64,000 bases of DNA from Actinomycetales bacterium (GCA_015654475.1 JAATGV010000005.1:49176-113175), one strand, 5' to 3'. Counted from the stretch's first letter, positions 52,403-61,148 are shown. Program-made: numbers and translations. Notes: a model not told the origin generated them from the sequence alone.

Positions 52403-53816
52403 TAGCCTCTCAAACCCTCCCGTCATCGAACACCCGAGTTCTGGGTTCACCCCGGCGGGCACGCCGCGCTCTGAGGCCGCAGGCAGGCACCTCTGGGGTC
52501 ACTTCACCCAGCAGTCGCAGTGGGAACGCGGCGTAGTGCCCACCATCGTGCGCGGTGAAGGCGTCTACTTCTGGGACTCGGCAGGCCGCAAAATCTTTGA
52601 CGGTCTTTCCGGTTTGTTCACCGTTCAGGTGGGGCATGGGCGGGCGGAGCTCGCTGAGGCAGCGGCACGGCAAGCCGGCAAGCTCGGCTTTTTTCCGGTC
52701 TGGGGTTATGCGCACGAGCCGGCGATCGACCTTGCCGAACAGCTGGCCAACGCTGCACCCGGTGCGCTCAACCACGTGTTTTACACGACAGGCGGATCGG
52801 AGGCGGTTGAGACGGCATACAAGCTTGCCAAACATTATTGGGGCCTGGTCGGGAAGCCGAACAAGACCAAGGTGATCTCGCGCGATGGCGCCTACCATGG
52901 CACGACGCACGGGGCGCTCTCCCTGACTCGCATCGCCTCATATCAGCAGCCGTTCGAACCGCTTGTCCCCGGCGTGACGCAGGTAGCGAACACCAACATC
53001 TACCGGGCCGAAGCCAAGTATTGGAATGATCCCGAAGCGTTCGGTCGCGCCGCCGCCGACACCATCGAACAGCGCATTCTCGAGGAGGGTGCGGATACGG
53101 TCGCAGCCTTTTTCGTTGAGCCGGTGCAGAACTCGGGTGGCTGCTTTGTGCCCCCTCCGGGATACTTTGCGCGCATTCGCGAGATATGCGACCGCTACGA
53201 CGTACTGCTCGTCTCTGACGAGGTGATCTGCTCGTATGGCCGCACGGGCGGGCTGTTTGCCTATGAGGACTTGGGTTACGAGCCAGACATCGTGACGTCG
53301 TCGAAGGGGCTTGCCTCGGGGTATGTGCCGATCGGCGCCGTGCTTGTTTCCGACCGCGTGTACGAGCCGTATCGCAAGCCGGGCGTCTACTTTCCGCACG
53401 GCTACACCTTTGCAGGCAACCCGGTTGCTGCTGCGGTTGCGCTCGAGAATCTGGCCATTTTCGAGCGGGAGGGGCTGGTGGATCGGGTGCGCGAGAACGG
53501 TCCGATCTTCGCTGAGACGCTGAATAAGTTGCGTGACATCCCATTCGTGGGCGACATCCGCGGGGCAGGTTATTTCTACGGAATCGAGTTGACGCGGGAT
53601 CCTGAGACGCGCGAGCACTTCACCGAACAGGAGGCTGACCGCATTCGGGCGTATTTGAACCCTGCGCTCTACGAGGCAGGACTATATTGCCGAGCCGATG
53701 ATCGTGGCGACGTGGTGCTGCAGCTTGCGCCGCCGCTCATCTCGGGGCCGCGCGAATTTGATGAAATCGAGGGAATTCTGCGGCACGTGCTCGGCACCAT
53801 CGCACGTGAACTCTAG
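52386..53816 (+). CDS. Class III (omega) aminotransferase
   Basis: The start is taken at ATG 52386 with a TGGAG site, 17 bp inside the CMD gene; this gives 476 residues. The class III signature is clear: 'DGLSGLFTVQVGHGRAELAEA', the PLP-binding 'VSDEVICSYGRTG' (D278) and lysine K307 in 'VTSSKGLASGYVPIGAVL'. The family moves amino groups from omega-amino acids or amines (beta-alanine, putrescine, similar) to pyruvate or 2-oxoglutarate. As the last gene of the uptake operon it probably deaminates the imported compound. The exact donor is unknown. A very strong hairpin follows. Confidence 0.93.
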   Translation: MATTTSSLSNPPVIEHPSSGFTPAGTPRSEAAGRHLWGHFTQQSQWERGVVPTIVRGEGVYFWDSAGRKIFDGLSGLFTVQVGHGRAELAEAAARQAGKLGFFPVWGYAHEPAIDLAEQLANAAPGALNHVFYTTGGSEAVETAYKLAKHYWGLVGKPNKTKVISRDGAYHGTTHGALSLTRIASYQQPFEPLVPGVTQVANTNIYRAEAKYWNDPEAFGRAAADTIEQRILEEGADTVAAFFVEPVQNSGGCFVPPPGYFARIREICDRYDVLLVSDEVICSYGRTGGLFAYEDLGYEPDIVTSSKGLASGYVPIGAVLVSDRVYEPYRKPGVYFPHGYTFAGNPVAAAVALENLAIFEREGLVDRVRENGPIFAETLNKLRDIPFVGDIRGAGYFYGIELTRDPETREHFTEQEADRIRAYLNPALYEAGLYCRADDRGDVVLQLAPPLISGPREFDEIEGILRHVLGTIAREL

Positions 53817-53819
53817 GAG

Positions 53820-53871
53820 TACGCCAACTGCGGGTGCGGCAACCTGGTATGCCGCACCCGCAGTTGGCGTA
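53820..53871. terminator. Very strong hairpin: 22-bp perfect stem, 8-nt loop
   Basis: The arm 53820-53841 (TACGCCAACTGCGGG and 7 more bases) is the exact reverse complement of 53850-53871, with the loop ACCTGGTA between them. It begins 4 bp after the aminotransferase stop. No T-tract follows, but stems of this strength work as intrinsic terminators in actinobacteria. Confidence 0.9.
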
Positions 53872-53923
53872 GTGGGGTCGCGAATTTTGTTATAGCTGCG
53901 CTTATGCGCAAAACAGCGGGGAG

Positions 53924-54181
53924 CTAGCGGTCTTCGTCGTCGGAATCGGTTGCCGAGTAGCTGTCACTCGCGTACTCTGGCCACTTCTCGAGGTCGATAT
54001 CGCCCTTGCCCGTGACATCGGCAGAGACTGCAGCTGTGGCGTCTCCATCGACATCAGCATCGTGATCATGCTCGTGCGATGCAAGCTCGCGCGAAAGTGC
54101 GTCATAGTCGGTCACAGGGCTGAAATACTTGAGGTCGCGGGCGATCTTCGTGTGCTTCGCCTTTTGGCGGCCTCGTCCCAT
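53924..54181 (-). CDS. DUF3073 family protein
   Basis: The frame opens further upstream, but the conserved N terminus 'MGRGRQKAKHTKIARDLKYF' and a GGGAGG site fix ATG 54181; this gives 85 residues. Basic at the start and strongly acidic, histidine/aspartate rich in the second half ('HEHDHDADVDGD'). DUF3073 genes in actinobacteria often lie next to purM in the opposite orientation; here the same orientation is kept but 11 kb away. Function is unknown. Confidence 0.92.
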   Translation of the reverse strand: MGRGRQKAKHTKIARDLKYFSPVTDYDALSRELASHEHDHDADVDGDATAAVSADVTGKGDIDLEKWPEYASDSYSATDSDDEDR

Positions 54182-54312
54182 GAACGTGACCTCCCTGACT
54201 CGGGCAGTCCCATCGGGACTGGCAGACTGTAGATTAATTAGACCAACCGCCAGTTTATCACGGCCATGACTGCCGGAAACTCCTGACGCGCATGAAAAGT
54301 TAAGGTGATTTT

Positions 54313-54945
54313 GTGGGTGCCGATCGCACGTCATTACGTCGACGTCGATTCCGCTGGGTCTCTCTCGGCCTTGTTGTTCTCGTTCTGGCGGTGGTTGCCT
54401 GGTATGTTGTGCCCATTCTCACGCATGAAACGGGAGGAACAGCTGGACAGCAGGCCGCATCCACCGATTTTCCCTCCACCGTGACGGGCATTGGGAGCGA
54501 TGGGCTTACCCGCACACTTGAGGTTTTCGGTGAGGATGGATCGACTCCCTACGACCCGGGCGCCGCGCAAACGGGTGACAGGGTGACCGTCGTCGGCACG
54601 GGTTACGACGAGTCGACGGGCATCTATGTCGCGGTATGTAAGCGCGCCGTTGATGTGGACACGCGACCGACGCCATGCATCGGCGGAGTGCCCGACGTGG
54701 TTGAGGGCGAGGCCACTGAAGACTGGAGTGCGTCGGTGTGGGTCAACGATTCTCCCAATTGGCGGCTCTTCGGCGCCCGGCCTTGGCAGGATGGCGGCTC
54801 GTTCTCAGCAAAGCTGTTGCTGGTGGATGCAGATGGTTCGCTCGATTGCCGTGTCGATGAGTGCGCGATCTATACCCGCGCAGATCACACTGCCTTGGGC
54901 GACCGCACGCAGGACCTGTTTCTGCCGTTGCAGTTTGCGGGGTGA
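54313..54945 (+). CDS. Membrane-anchored secreted protein, possible HtaA/neocarzinostatin-like fold
   Basis: This 210-residue protein starts at GTG 54313 with an AAGGTGA site. A basic N terminus ('RTSLRRRRFRW') precedes a hydrophobic helix (about 15-36) with no lipobox, so it is a signal anchor. The exterior part has 'VTVVGTGYDESTGIYVAVCK', two cysteine pairs and ends in 'CAIYTRADHTALGDRTQDLF', a pattern I associate with surface beta-sandwich domains of HtaA or neocarzinostatin type. The family assignment is tentative. It stands alone next to DUF3073. Confidence 0.65.
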   Translation: MGADRTSLRRRRFRWVSLGLVVLVLAVVAWYVVPILTHETGGTAGQQAASTDFPSTVTGIGSDGLTRTLEVFGEDGSTPYDPGAAQTGDRVTVVGTGYDESTGIYVAVCKRAVDVDTRPTPCIGGVPDVVEGEATEDWSASVWVNDSPNWRLFGARPWQDGGSFSAKLLLVDADGSLDCRVDECAIYTRADHTALGDRTQDLFLPLQFAG

Positions 54946-55036
54946 GTCGCGTGCGTGCCGTGAACTCGGAGCGGCCGGCGCGGGTGGGGATTGCCGGGAG
55001 AGAGTTGCAGCGCTTGCTCGTGAAGCTGAGGTTGCA

Positions 55037-55378
55037 TCAGCGGCCAGGCACCCACAGCGCCTTCTTCAGGTCTATGCGCCATCCAGCGGTCTCGGGGTGG
55101 GCGGTGAACTGGTTTGCTTGCGCAGCAAAGATCAACGGAGTGCCCTCGTCTCGGTAATACGCGAGGGACTCGGCGCTGTGCCCTGAAATCGGCTGGCCGC
55201 TGGCGGGGACCACGCGCCACCAGGGCACCTCGTCGCCGTAACGTGCCATGATCTGGCCAACCGCTCGTGCTGCGCGTGAACCGACAGCCTGCGCAACATC
55301 GCCGTATGTCATGACGCGGCCTGGTGGAATGCTTTCGGCAACGGCGAGCACTGCCGTGGTGAACTTTTCGTCTGCCAT
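55037..55378 (-). CDS. Alkyltransferase-like (ATL) DNA-damage protein
   Basis: The frame opens at 55555, but the domain starts at 'MADEKFTTAVLAVAESIPPG', so I use ATG 55378 (113 residues). It has the MGMT DNA-binding helix 'RVMTYGDVAQAVGSRAARAVG', but the active PCHR motif is 'PWWRVV' (W53 in place of the cysteine). That marks ATL proteins, which bind O6-alkylguanine without removing the alkyl group and hand it to nucleotide excision repair. It is divergent from the ArsR-family gene across a short gap with an inverted repeat. Confidence 0.9.
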   Translation of the reverse strand: MADEKFTTAVLAVAESIPPGRVMTYGDVAQAVGSRAARAVGQIMARYGDEVPWWRVVPASGQPISGHSAESLAYYRDEGTPLIFAAQANQFTAHPETAGWRIDLKKALWVPGR

Positions 55379-55383
55379 CACTA

Positions 55384-55411
55384 GATGATATCTCCCATGT
55401 ACGATATCATC
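55384..55411. promoter_or_regulatory. Inverted repeat in the ATL/ArsR divergent promoter
   Basis: GATGATATC (55384-55392) and GATATCATC (55403-55411) form a perfect 9-bp inverted repeat with a 10-nt spacer, upstream of the ArsR-type regulator. ArsR/SmtB repressors bind AT-rich inverted repeats of this kind and usually control their own operon. The next candidate position, the downstream CDF exporter, has no separate promoter. Confidence 0.65.
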
Positions 55412-55466
55412 GCCATATGACGATGAATAGAATGGATAGAACAATGACGGCGGCGGTGACGGCACC

Positions 55467-55901
55467 ATGTCAGTGAGTCCGCTGTCGATACCCGATATCG
55501 AACCTGCTCGCGAAAGTCTGGATGGCCAAGAAGTCGCCGGACTCAGTGAGCACAACCACGCTCGCGTGGCTGACCTCTTTCACGCGCTTTCCGAGCCGAA
55601 CCGGCTCGCCATCATCCACTGCCTTGCCGACGCACCCCACCGGGTTGGCGAGATCGCCAGCCATGTCGGCCTTGCGCAATCCACCGTCTCTGCGCATCTC
55701 GCGATGCTGCGGGAGGCCCACATCGTCTCATCGCGGCCTGAAGGCCGCTCGACGTGGTACCGGCTCTCGAACCCGTACCTTGGACACGTCCTCGACGCCG
55801 CCGAACGGTTGGTCGCAGGCTATGACAGCGACGACGATGGCGAGGGCTCAGGAACAGCTCGCAGAGCAGCGCGCACCCAGGCCGGAGGCGAGGAGGGATG
55901 A
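55467..55901 (+). CDS. ArsR/SmtB-family metalloregulator
   Basis: This 144-residue winged-helix repressor has 'LFHALSEPNRLAIIHCLADAPHRVGEIASHVGLAQSTVSAHLAML' spread over residues 36-80. The N-terminal extension is acidic. No alpha-3 'ELCVCDL' cysteine motif is seen, so the sensor site is probably of the alpha-5 or carboxy-terminal type. It starts at ATG 55467, and the CDF transporter gene overlaps its stop (ATGA). It most likely represses that exporter and responds to zinc, cadmium or cobalt. Confidence 0.88.
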   Translation: MSVSPLSIPDIEPARESLDGQEVAGLSEHNHARVADLFHALSEPNRLAIIHCLADAPHRVGEIASHVGLAQSTVSAHLAMLREAHIVSSRPEGRSTWYRLSNPYLGHVLDAAERLVAGYDSDDDGEGSGTARRAARTQAGGEEG

Positions 55902-56830
55902 CACAGACGCACGCTACTGCTCATGGGCACGACCTCAACCCCAATGACTCCTCGGGCAATCGTCGGCGACTCGCGATTTCGCTTGCGCTCACGCTGAGCG
56001 TGTTCGTGATCCAGGTCATCGGCGCACTCTGGTCTGGTTCGATCGCCCTGCTCGCTGACAGCGCCCACGTGCTGACAGACGGCACGGGGCTTACCCTCGC
56101 GGTCATCGCGGCAACACTGGCTGCGCGCCCGGCCACCCACAAGCGCACCTTTGGTTGGAAGCGCGCCGAGATCCTCGCCGCGGGTGTCAACGGCCTGCTC
56201 ATGCTCGGCATCTCGGTGTACGTCATCATTGAGGGCATCAAGCGCTTCGCGGCTCCTCCAGAGGTCGACTCGCCCATTATGCTCGCAGCCGCTGGGGTGG
56301 GTCTCGCAGTCAATCTCGCAGTAATGGCGCTGCTGTTTCGTAACCGTAAGACAAATCTCAACATCCGTGGCGCCTATCTTGAGGTATGGGGCGACATGCT
56401 CGGGTCGGTGCTCGTCATCGTTGCGGGCTTGCTGATCGCGACGACGGGATTTATGCAGGCGGATGCCATCGCGTCCCTGATCGTCGGGGCGTTGATCCTG
56501 CCGCGCGCGGTGTCGTTGTTGCGTCAGGCGGGCCATGTCCTGCTTGAGGCAAGTCCCGAGGGGATGGATGTCGAGGAACTGCGCAAGCATCTTGCTGGCA
56601 TTCCGGGGGTAACACAGGTGCACGATCTGCACGTGTGGACGATCTCCTCAGGCATGCCAAGCCTTACGGTGCACGCGCAAATCGACGCCGAGCACGCCGA
56701 TGAGGTGGCCTCCGGGGTGATGTTGCGACGCTTTCAGGAGTGCACGCGTGAGCACTTCGACCTCACCCATGCGACATTCCAGCTTGAGGTAGACGGTCCC
56801 ACGGAGTGCGTCGCCGACCAGACGGCATAG
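55898..56830 (+). CDS. Cation diffusion facilitator (zinc-type metal exporter)
   Basis: This 310-residue CDF protein exports divalent metals in exchange for protons. The transport site has 'LLADSAHVLTDG' in helix 2 (H-x3-D). The matching site in helix 5 is 'AYLEVWGDMLGSV', with Glu in the place of the usual His. Five or six helices and a cytoplasmic C-terminal domain with 'VHDLHVWTISSGMPSLTVHAQ' are visible. It overlaps the ArsR-type regulator by 4 bases. Confidence 0.93.
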   Translation: MTQTHATAHGHDLNPNDSSGNRRRLAISLALTLSVFVIQVIGALWSGSIALLADSAHVLTDGTGLTLAVIAATLAARPATHKRTFGWKRAEILAAGVNGLLMLGISVYVIIEGIKRFAAPPEVDSPIMLAAAGVGLAVNLAVMALLFRNRKTNLNIRGAYLEVWGDMLGSVLVIVAGLLIATTGFMQADAIASLIVGALILPRAVSLLRQAGHVLLEASPEGMDVEELRKHLAGIPGVTQVHDLHVWTISSGMPSLTVHAQIDAEHADEVASGVMLRRFQECTREHFDLTHATFQLEVDGPTECVADQTA

Positions 56831-56915
56831 ATCCTATTCTCTGCGCATGGGGGCTGTCGGCACCGGCAGGGCAGAAAAGTGACCAATTGGGAAATATGTG
56901 CGATACTCTTCAGTT

Positions 56916-56932
56916 ATACCCCCTAGGGGTAT
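56916..56932. promoter_or_regulatory. CsoR-type copper operator
   Basis: ATACCCCCTAGGGGTAT is a G/C-tract palindrome of the kind bound by CsoR (consensus tAcCCCnnnnGGGgTA). It lies 19 bp before the CsoR-family start, over the promoter of csoR-copZ-copA. Copper binding would release the repressor. Confidence 0.9.
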
Positions 56933-56950
56933 CAGAGAAGGGTGATCGAC

Positions 56951-57313
56951 ATGGCTTATGCAGAGCAGACCAAGACGCATTCCTCCGCAGCGTCGCACAC
57001 TCCGGAATCGTTGACCACGGGCGAGACCTCAACGCACGGATACGTCGATGACAAGTCTGCCCTGCTCACCAGGTTGCGACGCGCGGAGGGTCAGGTGCGC
57101 GGCATCCAGCGCATGATCGAAGACGATGAGTACTGCATCGACATCCTCACCCAAGTGTCCGCGACCACCAAGGCACTCGAAACTGTTGCGTTAGCGCTCC
57201 TCGACGACCACCTCAAGCATTGCGTCGCACAAGCGACGCGGCAGGGTGGCGAGGTCGCCGATCAAAAACTCGACGAAGCGTCGCGTGCAATCGCGCGCCT
57301 CGTCCGTTCCTGA
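56951..57313 (+). CDS. csoR: CsoR-family copper-sensing repressor
   Basis: The frame opens with a GTG at 56942, but the ATG at 56951 has a GAGAAGGG site at good spacing, giving 120 residues. The copper ligands Cys62, His87 and Cys91 show the C-x24-H-x3-C spacing of CsoR (36-61-65 in M. tuberculosis). The 'LLTRLRRAEGQVRGIQRMIEDD' helix is the family's DNA-binding face. The operator lies just upstream. It controls the CopZ and CopA genes that follow. Confidence 0.95.
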   Translation: MAYAEQTKTHSSAASHTPESLTTGETSTHGYVDDKSALLTRLRRAEGQVRGIQRMIEDDEYCIDILTQVSATTKALETVALALLDDHLKHCVAQATRQGGEVADQKLDEASRAIARLVRS

Positions 57314-57366
57314 AGGCCGACCGGAATCCGATCGGCAGCACCATTCCCACTACAGAAAGCGAAGTT

Positions 57367-57792
57367 ATGAAACAGAACATTGATCTCAAGTCAGGTATCA
57401 CCCTCGGCGACGCCGACGCGACGTGTGCCTGTGGCGGGCATGGTGCCGGCCACGCTCATGGTGATGCTGCACAGGGCGCTGCGGGTGGTTGCGCGTGCGG
57501 CGGTGCCGGGCACGGTGCCGGCCACAGCCACGAGCATGGGCACAGCCACGATCATCATGACGGGCACGAAGCCTCCGCATCGGTGGCAACCACAGTCGGC
57601 GTGACGGGCATGACTTGCGAGCATTGCGTAGCGAGCGTCACAGAGGAGATCTCGGCATATGCGGGTGTCACTAACGTCGCAGTGGCGTTGGAGCCAGGCG
57701 GTGTTTCGCAGGTGACGGTGACGAGCCTTGAGCCGATCGACCCTGCGAACCTCGACGCAGCCATCCGCGACGCCGGTTACCAGTTGGCCTGA
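57367..57792 (+). CDS. copZ: Copper chaperone CopZ with a His/Cys-rich N-terminal extension
   Basis: The start is ATG 57367 (141 residues). A heavy-metal-associated domain fills the C-terminal half with 'VTGMTCEHCVASVTEEI' (C84, C87) and delivers copper to CopA. Before it lie about 70 residues with four cysteines in two 'CAC' pairs (20/22 and 42/44) and 12 histidines between residues 25 and 67, many as H-x-H. Such a tail could store copper or zinc; usual CopZ proteins are only about 70 residues. The gene lies between csoR and copA. Confidence 0.9.
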   Translation: MKQNIDLKSGITLGDADATCACGGHGAGHAHGDAAQGAAGGCACGGAGHGAGHSHEHGHSHDHHDGHEASASVATTVGVTGMTCEHCVASVTEEISAYAGVTNVAVALEPGGVSQVTVTSLEPIDPANLDAAIRDAGYQLA

Positions 57793-57925
57793 CGTCACAC
57801 CGGCCGACCTTGGCCCTGACCGAGGCGAATCCCCGTGCTCTGTTTCACATGGGGTTCGACTCGGTTGGTGCTGAGGCGCCCCCTTCCGGAATCCACCGGT
57901 CAATATACAGAAGAAGCAAGAAATC

Positions 57926-60169
57926 ATGACCACTAAAACCGCGCCAGCCGCATTAGGCGAATCCCTCCAGACGATTGACTTCGATATCGAAGGCATGACG
58001 TGCGCATCGTGCGCAAACCGTATCGAGCGCAAGCTCGGCAAGGTCGGTGGGGTGGAGGCGACCGTCAATTTCGCCACCGAGCGCGCCCAAGTGAAAGCGC
58101 CAGCCGACGTGACAGTTGCCGAGCTCATCGGCGTCGTCGAGGCGGCCGGCTATGGCGCGACTATCCATGAGTCGGTGCCTGTTGCGGATTCCACTGACGT
58201 GTTGCGCCGTCGTTTGATCGTCTCCGCGGTGCTCACGGTGCCTGTTGTGGTGTTGTCGATGATCCCCGCAGCCCAGTTCGTGGGATGGCAGTGGCTTGCG
58301 CTAGCGTTCGCGACTCCTGTCGTGCTTTGGGGTGCATGGCCGTTTCACCGCGCAGCCGCACTGGGCGCCCGGCATGCGTCGGCGTCGATGGACACCTTGG
58401 TCAGTGTTGGCATCGCCGCGGCGTATGTATGGTCGCTGTGGGCACTGATTTTCGGCGGTGCGGCAAGCGCGACCGCAACCGCAACCGATGACATGGCTAT
58501 GCGCGCCGCGCCCGGACACGATATCTACCTCGAGGTTGCCGCTGCGGTGACTTGCTTCGTGCTCTTGGGCCGGTGGATGGAGGCTCGGGCCAAGCGGTCA
58601 TCGCGCGAGGCGTTGACGGCCCTCTTGCAACTCGGCGCGACTGAGGCTTCTCTGCTCCAAGACGGCGTTGAGGTGCGGGTACCGGTGGCAAGAATCGCGG
58701 TGGGCGACCGTTTTGTGGTGCGTCCTGGCGAGAAGATCGCGACCGATGGCGTTGTCGTCGATGGCGCTTCCGCCGTGGATGCGAGCATGCTCACGGGAGA
58801 ATCGGTACCGGTGGAGGTCGTCGCGGGATCTTCGGTCGCCGGTGCGACGGTGAACACTTTCGGTGTTGTCACGGTTGAGGCGACGCGGGTCGGCGCAGAC
58901 ACCGAATTGTCGCGTATCGGCCGCCTCGTTGAGGAGGCGCAGACCGGAAAGTCTGCTGCGCAGCGGCTTGCCGACCGTGTCTCCGCAGTATTCGTGCCGA
59001 TCGTGATCGGCTTGGCGCTCGTGACGTTGTTTGGCTGGCTGATTGCCGGTGCCGGCCCCGAGGCGGCGTTCACTGCGGCAGTTGCGACACTCATCATTGC
59101 GTGCCCGTGCGCGTTGGGTTTGGCGACACCGACGGCGCTTCTCGTTGGGACGGGCCGCGGGTCGCAGTTGGGGATCCTGATTCGCGGGCCAGAGGTGCTG
59201 GAGCGTTCGCGCACCATTGACACGATTGTGCTCGATAAGACCGGAACGTTGACCACAGGCAGCATGACGGTCGCATCAGTCGTCGCGTTGGCCGGCGTCG
59301 ACGAGGCGCAGCTTGTTTCTCGGGCGGCGGCGATCGAGTCGTTCTCGGAGCATCCCATCGCGCAGGCGATTGCATCGCTCGCTGGCGGAGAGAGCGTATC
59401 GGCTCAAGCCCCGTCGGTAACAGATTTTGTGGCTTCGGCTGGCGGCGGTGTGCAGGCGCAGGTGGATGCCGTTCGCACTTTCGTCGGCAAGCCGGAGTGG
59501 GTCGCCGAGAAGCTTTCGTTGCCGATCGATGGCCTGCTTGAGGATGCGATTCGCGCTGCGTCTGCTGCGGGCCAGTCGGCGATCGCCGTAGCGTGGGGCG
59601 GGGAGTTCCGTGGGCTTTTTGCGGTGAGCGACACTGTGCGGCCGGCAGCTGTGAAGGCCTTGCGCCGCTACCGGGACTTGGGGTTGACACCTGTCTTGGC
59701 CACAGGAGACGCTACCGGTCCTGCGCACGCTGTGGCGAGTCAGCTTGGCATCGACGATCTCTATTGGGGTGTCTCGCCAGCGGGCAAGCTCGACATTGTG
59801 CGTGAGCTGCAGAGCGGTGGCGCAACGGTCGCGATGCTCGGCGATGGAGTGAACGATGCTGCGGCGCTTGCTGCGGCCGACCTGGGCATCGCGATGGGTA
59901 CCGGCACGGACGCCGCCATGGGTGCGGCGGATATCGTTGTTGTCGGAGGGGAGCTCGGCGCAGTTGCCGACGCCGTACGGTTGTCGCGTCGCACTCTCGC
60001 GACGATTCGGGGCAATCTGTTTTGGGCGTTCGCATATAACGTCGTGGCCATTCCGCTCGCGATGGCAGGGTTGCTGAACCCGATGATTGCTGGAGCAGCG
60101 ATGGCATTTTCTTCTGTATTCGTGGTGACGAACAGCTTGCGGCTGCGGCGCTTCCAGCCCGACGCGTGA
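57926..60169 (+). CDS. copA: Copper-exporting P1B-type ATPase CopA
   Basis: This 747-residue pump exports Cu(I). One metal-binding domain has '[20 protein letters not shown]' (C26, C29). The channel has the copper 'CPC' at 393-395 ('[13 protein letters not shown]'). Phosphorylated D437 is in 'VLDKTGTLT', the nucleotide-binding '[12 protein letters not shown]' has H476, and '[18 protein letters not shown]' is the hinge motif. It lies 133 bp after copZ in a CsoR-controlled unit. The next gene begins a zinc import operon with its own operator. Confidence 0.98.
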   Translation: MTTKTAPAALGESLQTIDFDIEGMTCASCANRIERKLGKVGGVEATVNFATERAQVKAPADVTVAELIGVVEAAGYGATIHESVPVADSTDVLRRRLIVSAVLTVPVVVLSMIPAAQFVGWQWLALAFATPVVLWGAWPFHRAAALGARHASASMDTLVSVGIAAAYVWSLWALIFGGAASATATATDDMAMRAAPGHDIYLEVAAAVTCFVLLGRWMEARAKRSSREALTALLQLGATEASLLQDGVEVRVPVARIAVGDRFVVRPGEKIATDGVVVDGASAVDASMLTGESVPVEVVAGSSVAGATVNTFGVVTVEATRVGADTELSRIGRLVEEAQTGKSAAQRLADRVSAVFVPIVIGLALVTLFGWLIAGAGPEAAFTAAVATLIIACPCALGLATPTALLVGTGRGSQLGILIRGPEVLERSRTIDTIVLDKTGTLTTGSMTVASVVALAGVDEAQLVSRAAAIESFSEHPIAQAIASLAGGESVSAQAPSVTDFVASAGGGVQAQVDAVRTFVGKPEWVAEKLSLPIDGLLEDAIRAASAAGQSAIAVAWGGEFRGLFAVSDTVRPAAVKALRRYRDLGLTPVLATGDATGPAHAVASQLGIDDLYWGVSPAGKLDIVRELQSGGATVAMLGDGVNDAAALAAADLGIAMGTGTDAAMGAADIVVVGGELGAVADAVRLSRRTLATIRGNLFWAFAYNVVAIPLAMAGLLNPMIAGAAMAFSSVFVVTNSLRLRRFQPDA

Positions 60170-60176
60170 GCCATGT

Positions 60177-60191
60177 TGAGAAAGATTATCA
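60177..60191. promoter_or_regulatory. Zur box
   Basis: TGAGAAAGATTATCA fits the Zur-type 15-mer TGAxAATxATTxTCA with one change. It sits in the 43-bp gap between copA and the zinc importer, next to a TAGTAT -10-like element (60199-60204). The zur gene is the last of the same operon, so repression would be autoregulated. Confidence 0.8.
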
Positions 60192-60212
60192 TTTAGATTA
60201 GTATCGCTTCTT

Positions 60213-61148
60213 GTGAAAAGGGCCGTACTCTCCGCCGCATCCGCTCTCGCCGTGCTTGCGTTGCTTGCCGGGTGTGCATCCGCATCATCGGCGGCGTCGG
60301 ATGCGGCAAGCGGGTCTGTGCAGATCGTTGCCTCGACCAACGTCTGGGGAAGCGTCGCCCAAGCAATCGGCGGTGACCTCGTCACCGTCACCAGTCTGAT
60401 CGACTCGTCGGCCCAAGACCCGCACGAGTTCGAGGCGACGGCGCGCGATCAACTCGCCCTCTCGCACGCCGATCTCATTGTCGAGAACGGTGGTGGGTAC
60501 GATGCCTTCATGACCACGATGCTCGCTGCGGCGAAGCTCGACACCGCCGTTGTGGTCAATGCTGCCGAGGTGTCCGGTCTCCTGCCCTCGGGGGCAGATC
60601 CCACCGCCGAGACGGATGGATTCAACGAACACGTCTGGTACGACTTCGGCACAGTGGATGCGGTCGCCAAGTCGATTGCCGACTCTCTCGCAGAGCTTGC
60701 CCCGTCGCACGCGACCGAGTTCGCCTCCAACTACGCGACCTTCAGCGCCGAACTCACGATGCTGGCAGGCAGGCTCTCATCCATCGCCTCGACTCATAAA
60801 GGTGAGAGCGTCGCAATTACCGAACCGGTTCCGCTCTACATGCTCACCGCTGCAGGGTTCGACGACAAGACCCCGGTCGCGTTCAGCGCTGCAATCGAAG
60901 AAGGCTCAGACGTCTCGCCACTCGTGCTCCGCCAAGTGACCGAACTCTTTGCCGACAACGAGGTCGAATTTCTCGCGTACAACGATCAAACCGTCACCTC
61001 TCAAACTGAGGCAGTGCTCACCGCGGCACAGTCGGACGGCATACCGGTCGTCGGCTTCGCCGAGACTCTCCCAGACGATGCGACCACCTATATCGGGTGG
61101 ATGACGAGTAACGTCGACAACATCGCGAAAGCTGTCTCCCACTCATGA
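60213..61148 (+). CDS. znuA: Zinc ABC transporter substrate-binding lipoprotein
   Basis: This 311-residue protein starts at GTG 60213. The signal peptide ends in the lipobox 'LLAGC' (Cys21), so it is lipid-anchored. The binding fold has 'STNVWGSVAQAIGGDLVTVTSLI', 'AQDPHEFEATARDQLALS' and 'EHVWYDFGTVDAVAKSIADS', typical of ZnuA/AztC-type zinc/manganese binders; the His of 'DPHEFE' and 'EHVWY' are ligands. No clear ribosome-binding site precedes the start, which lies about 9 bp after a -10-like box, so the mRNA may be leaderless. Downstream the ATPase overlaps by 4 bases. Confidence 0.92.
   Translation: MKRAVLSAASALAVLALLAGCASASSAASDAASGSVQIVASTNVWGSVAQAIGGDLVTVTSLIDSSAQDPHEFEATARDQLALSHADLIVENGGGYDAFMTTMLAAAKLDTAVVVNAAEVSGLLPSGADPTAETDGFNEHVWYDFGTVDAVAKSIADSLAELAPSHATEFASNYATFSAELTMLAGRLSSIASTHKGESVAITEPVPLYMLTAAGFDDKTPVAFSAAIEEGSDVSPLVLRQVTELFADNEVEFLAYNDQTVTSQTEAVLTAAQSDGIPVVGFAETLPDDATTYIGWMTSNVDNIAKAVSHS

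Noticed and set aside
57850..57865. TGTTTCAC stretch resembling half of a parS site before copA
   Set aside because: The second half does not match; it is a chance half site.
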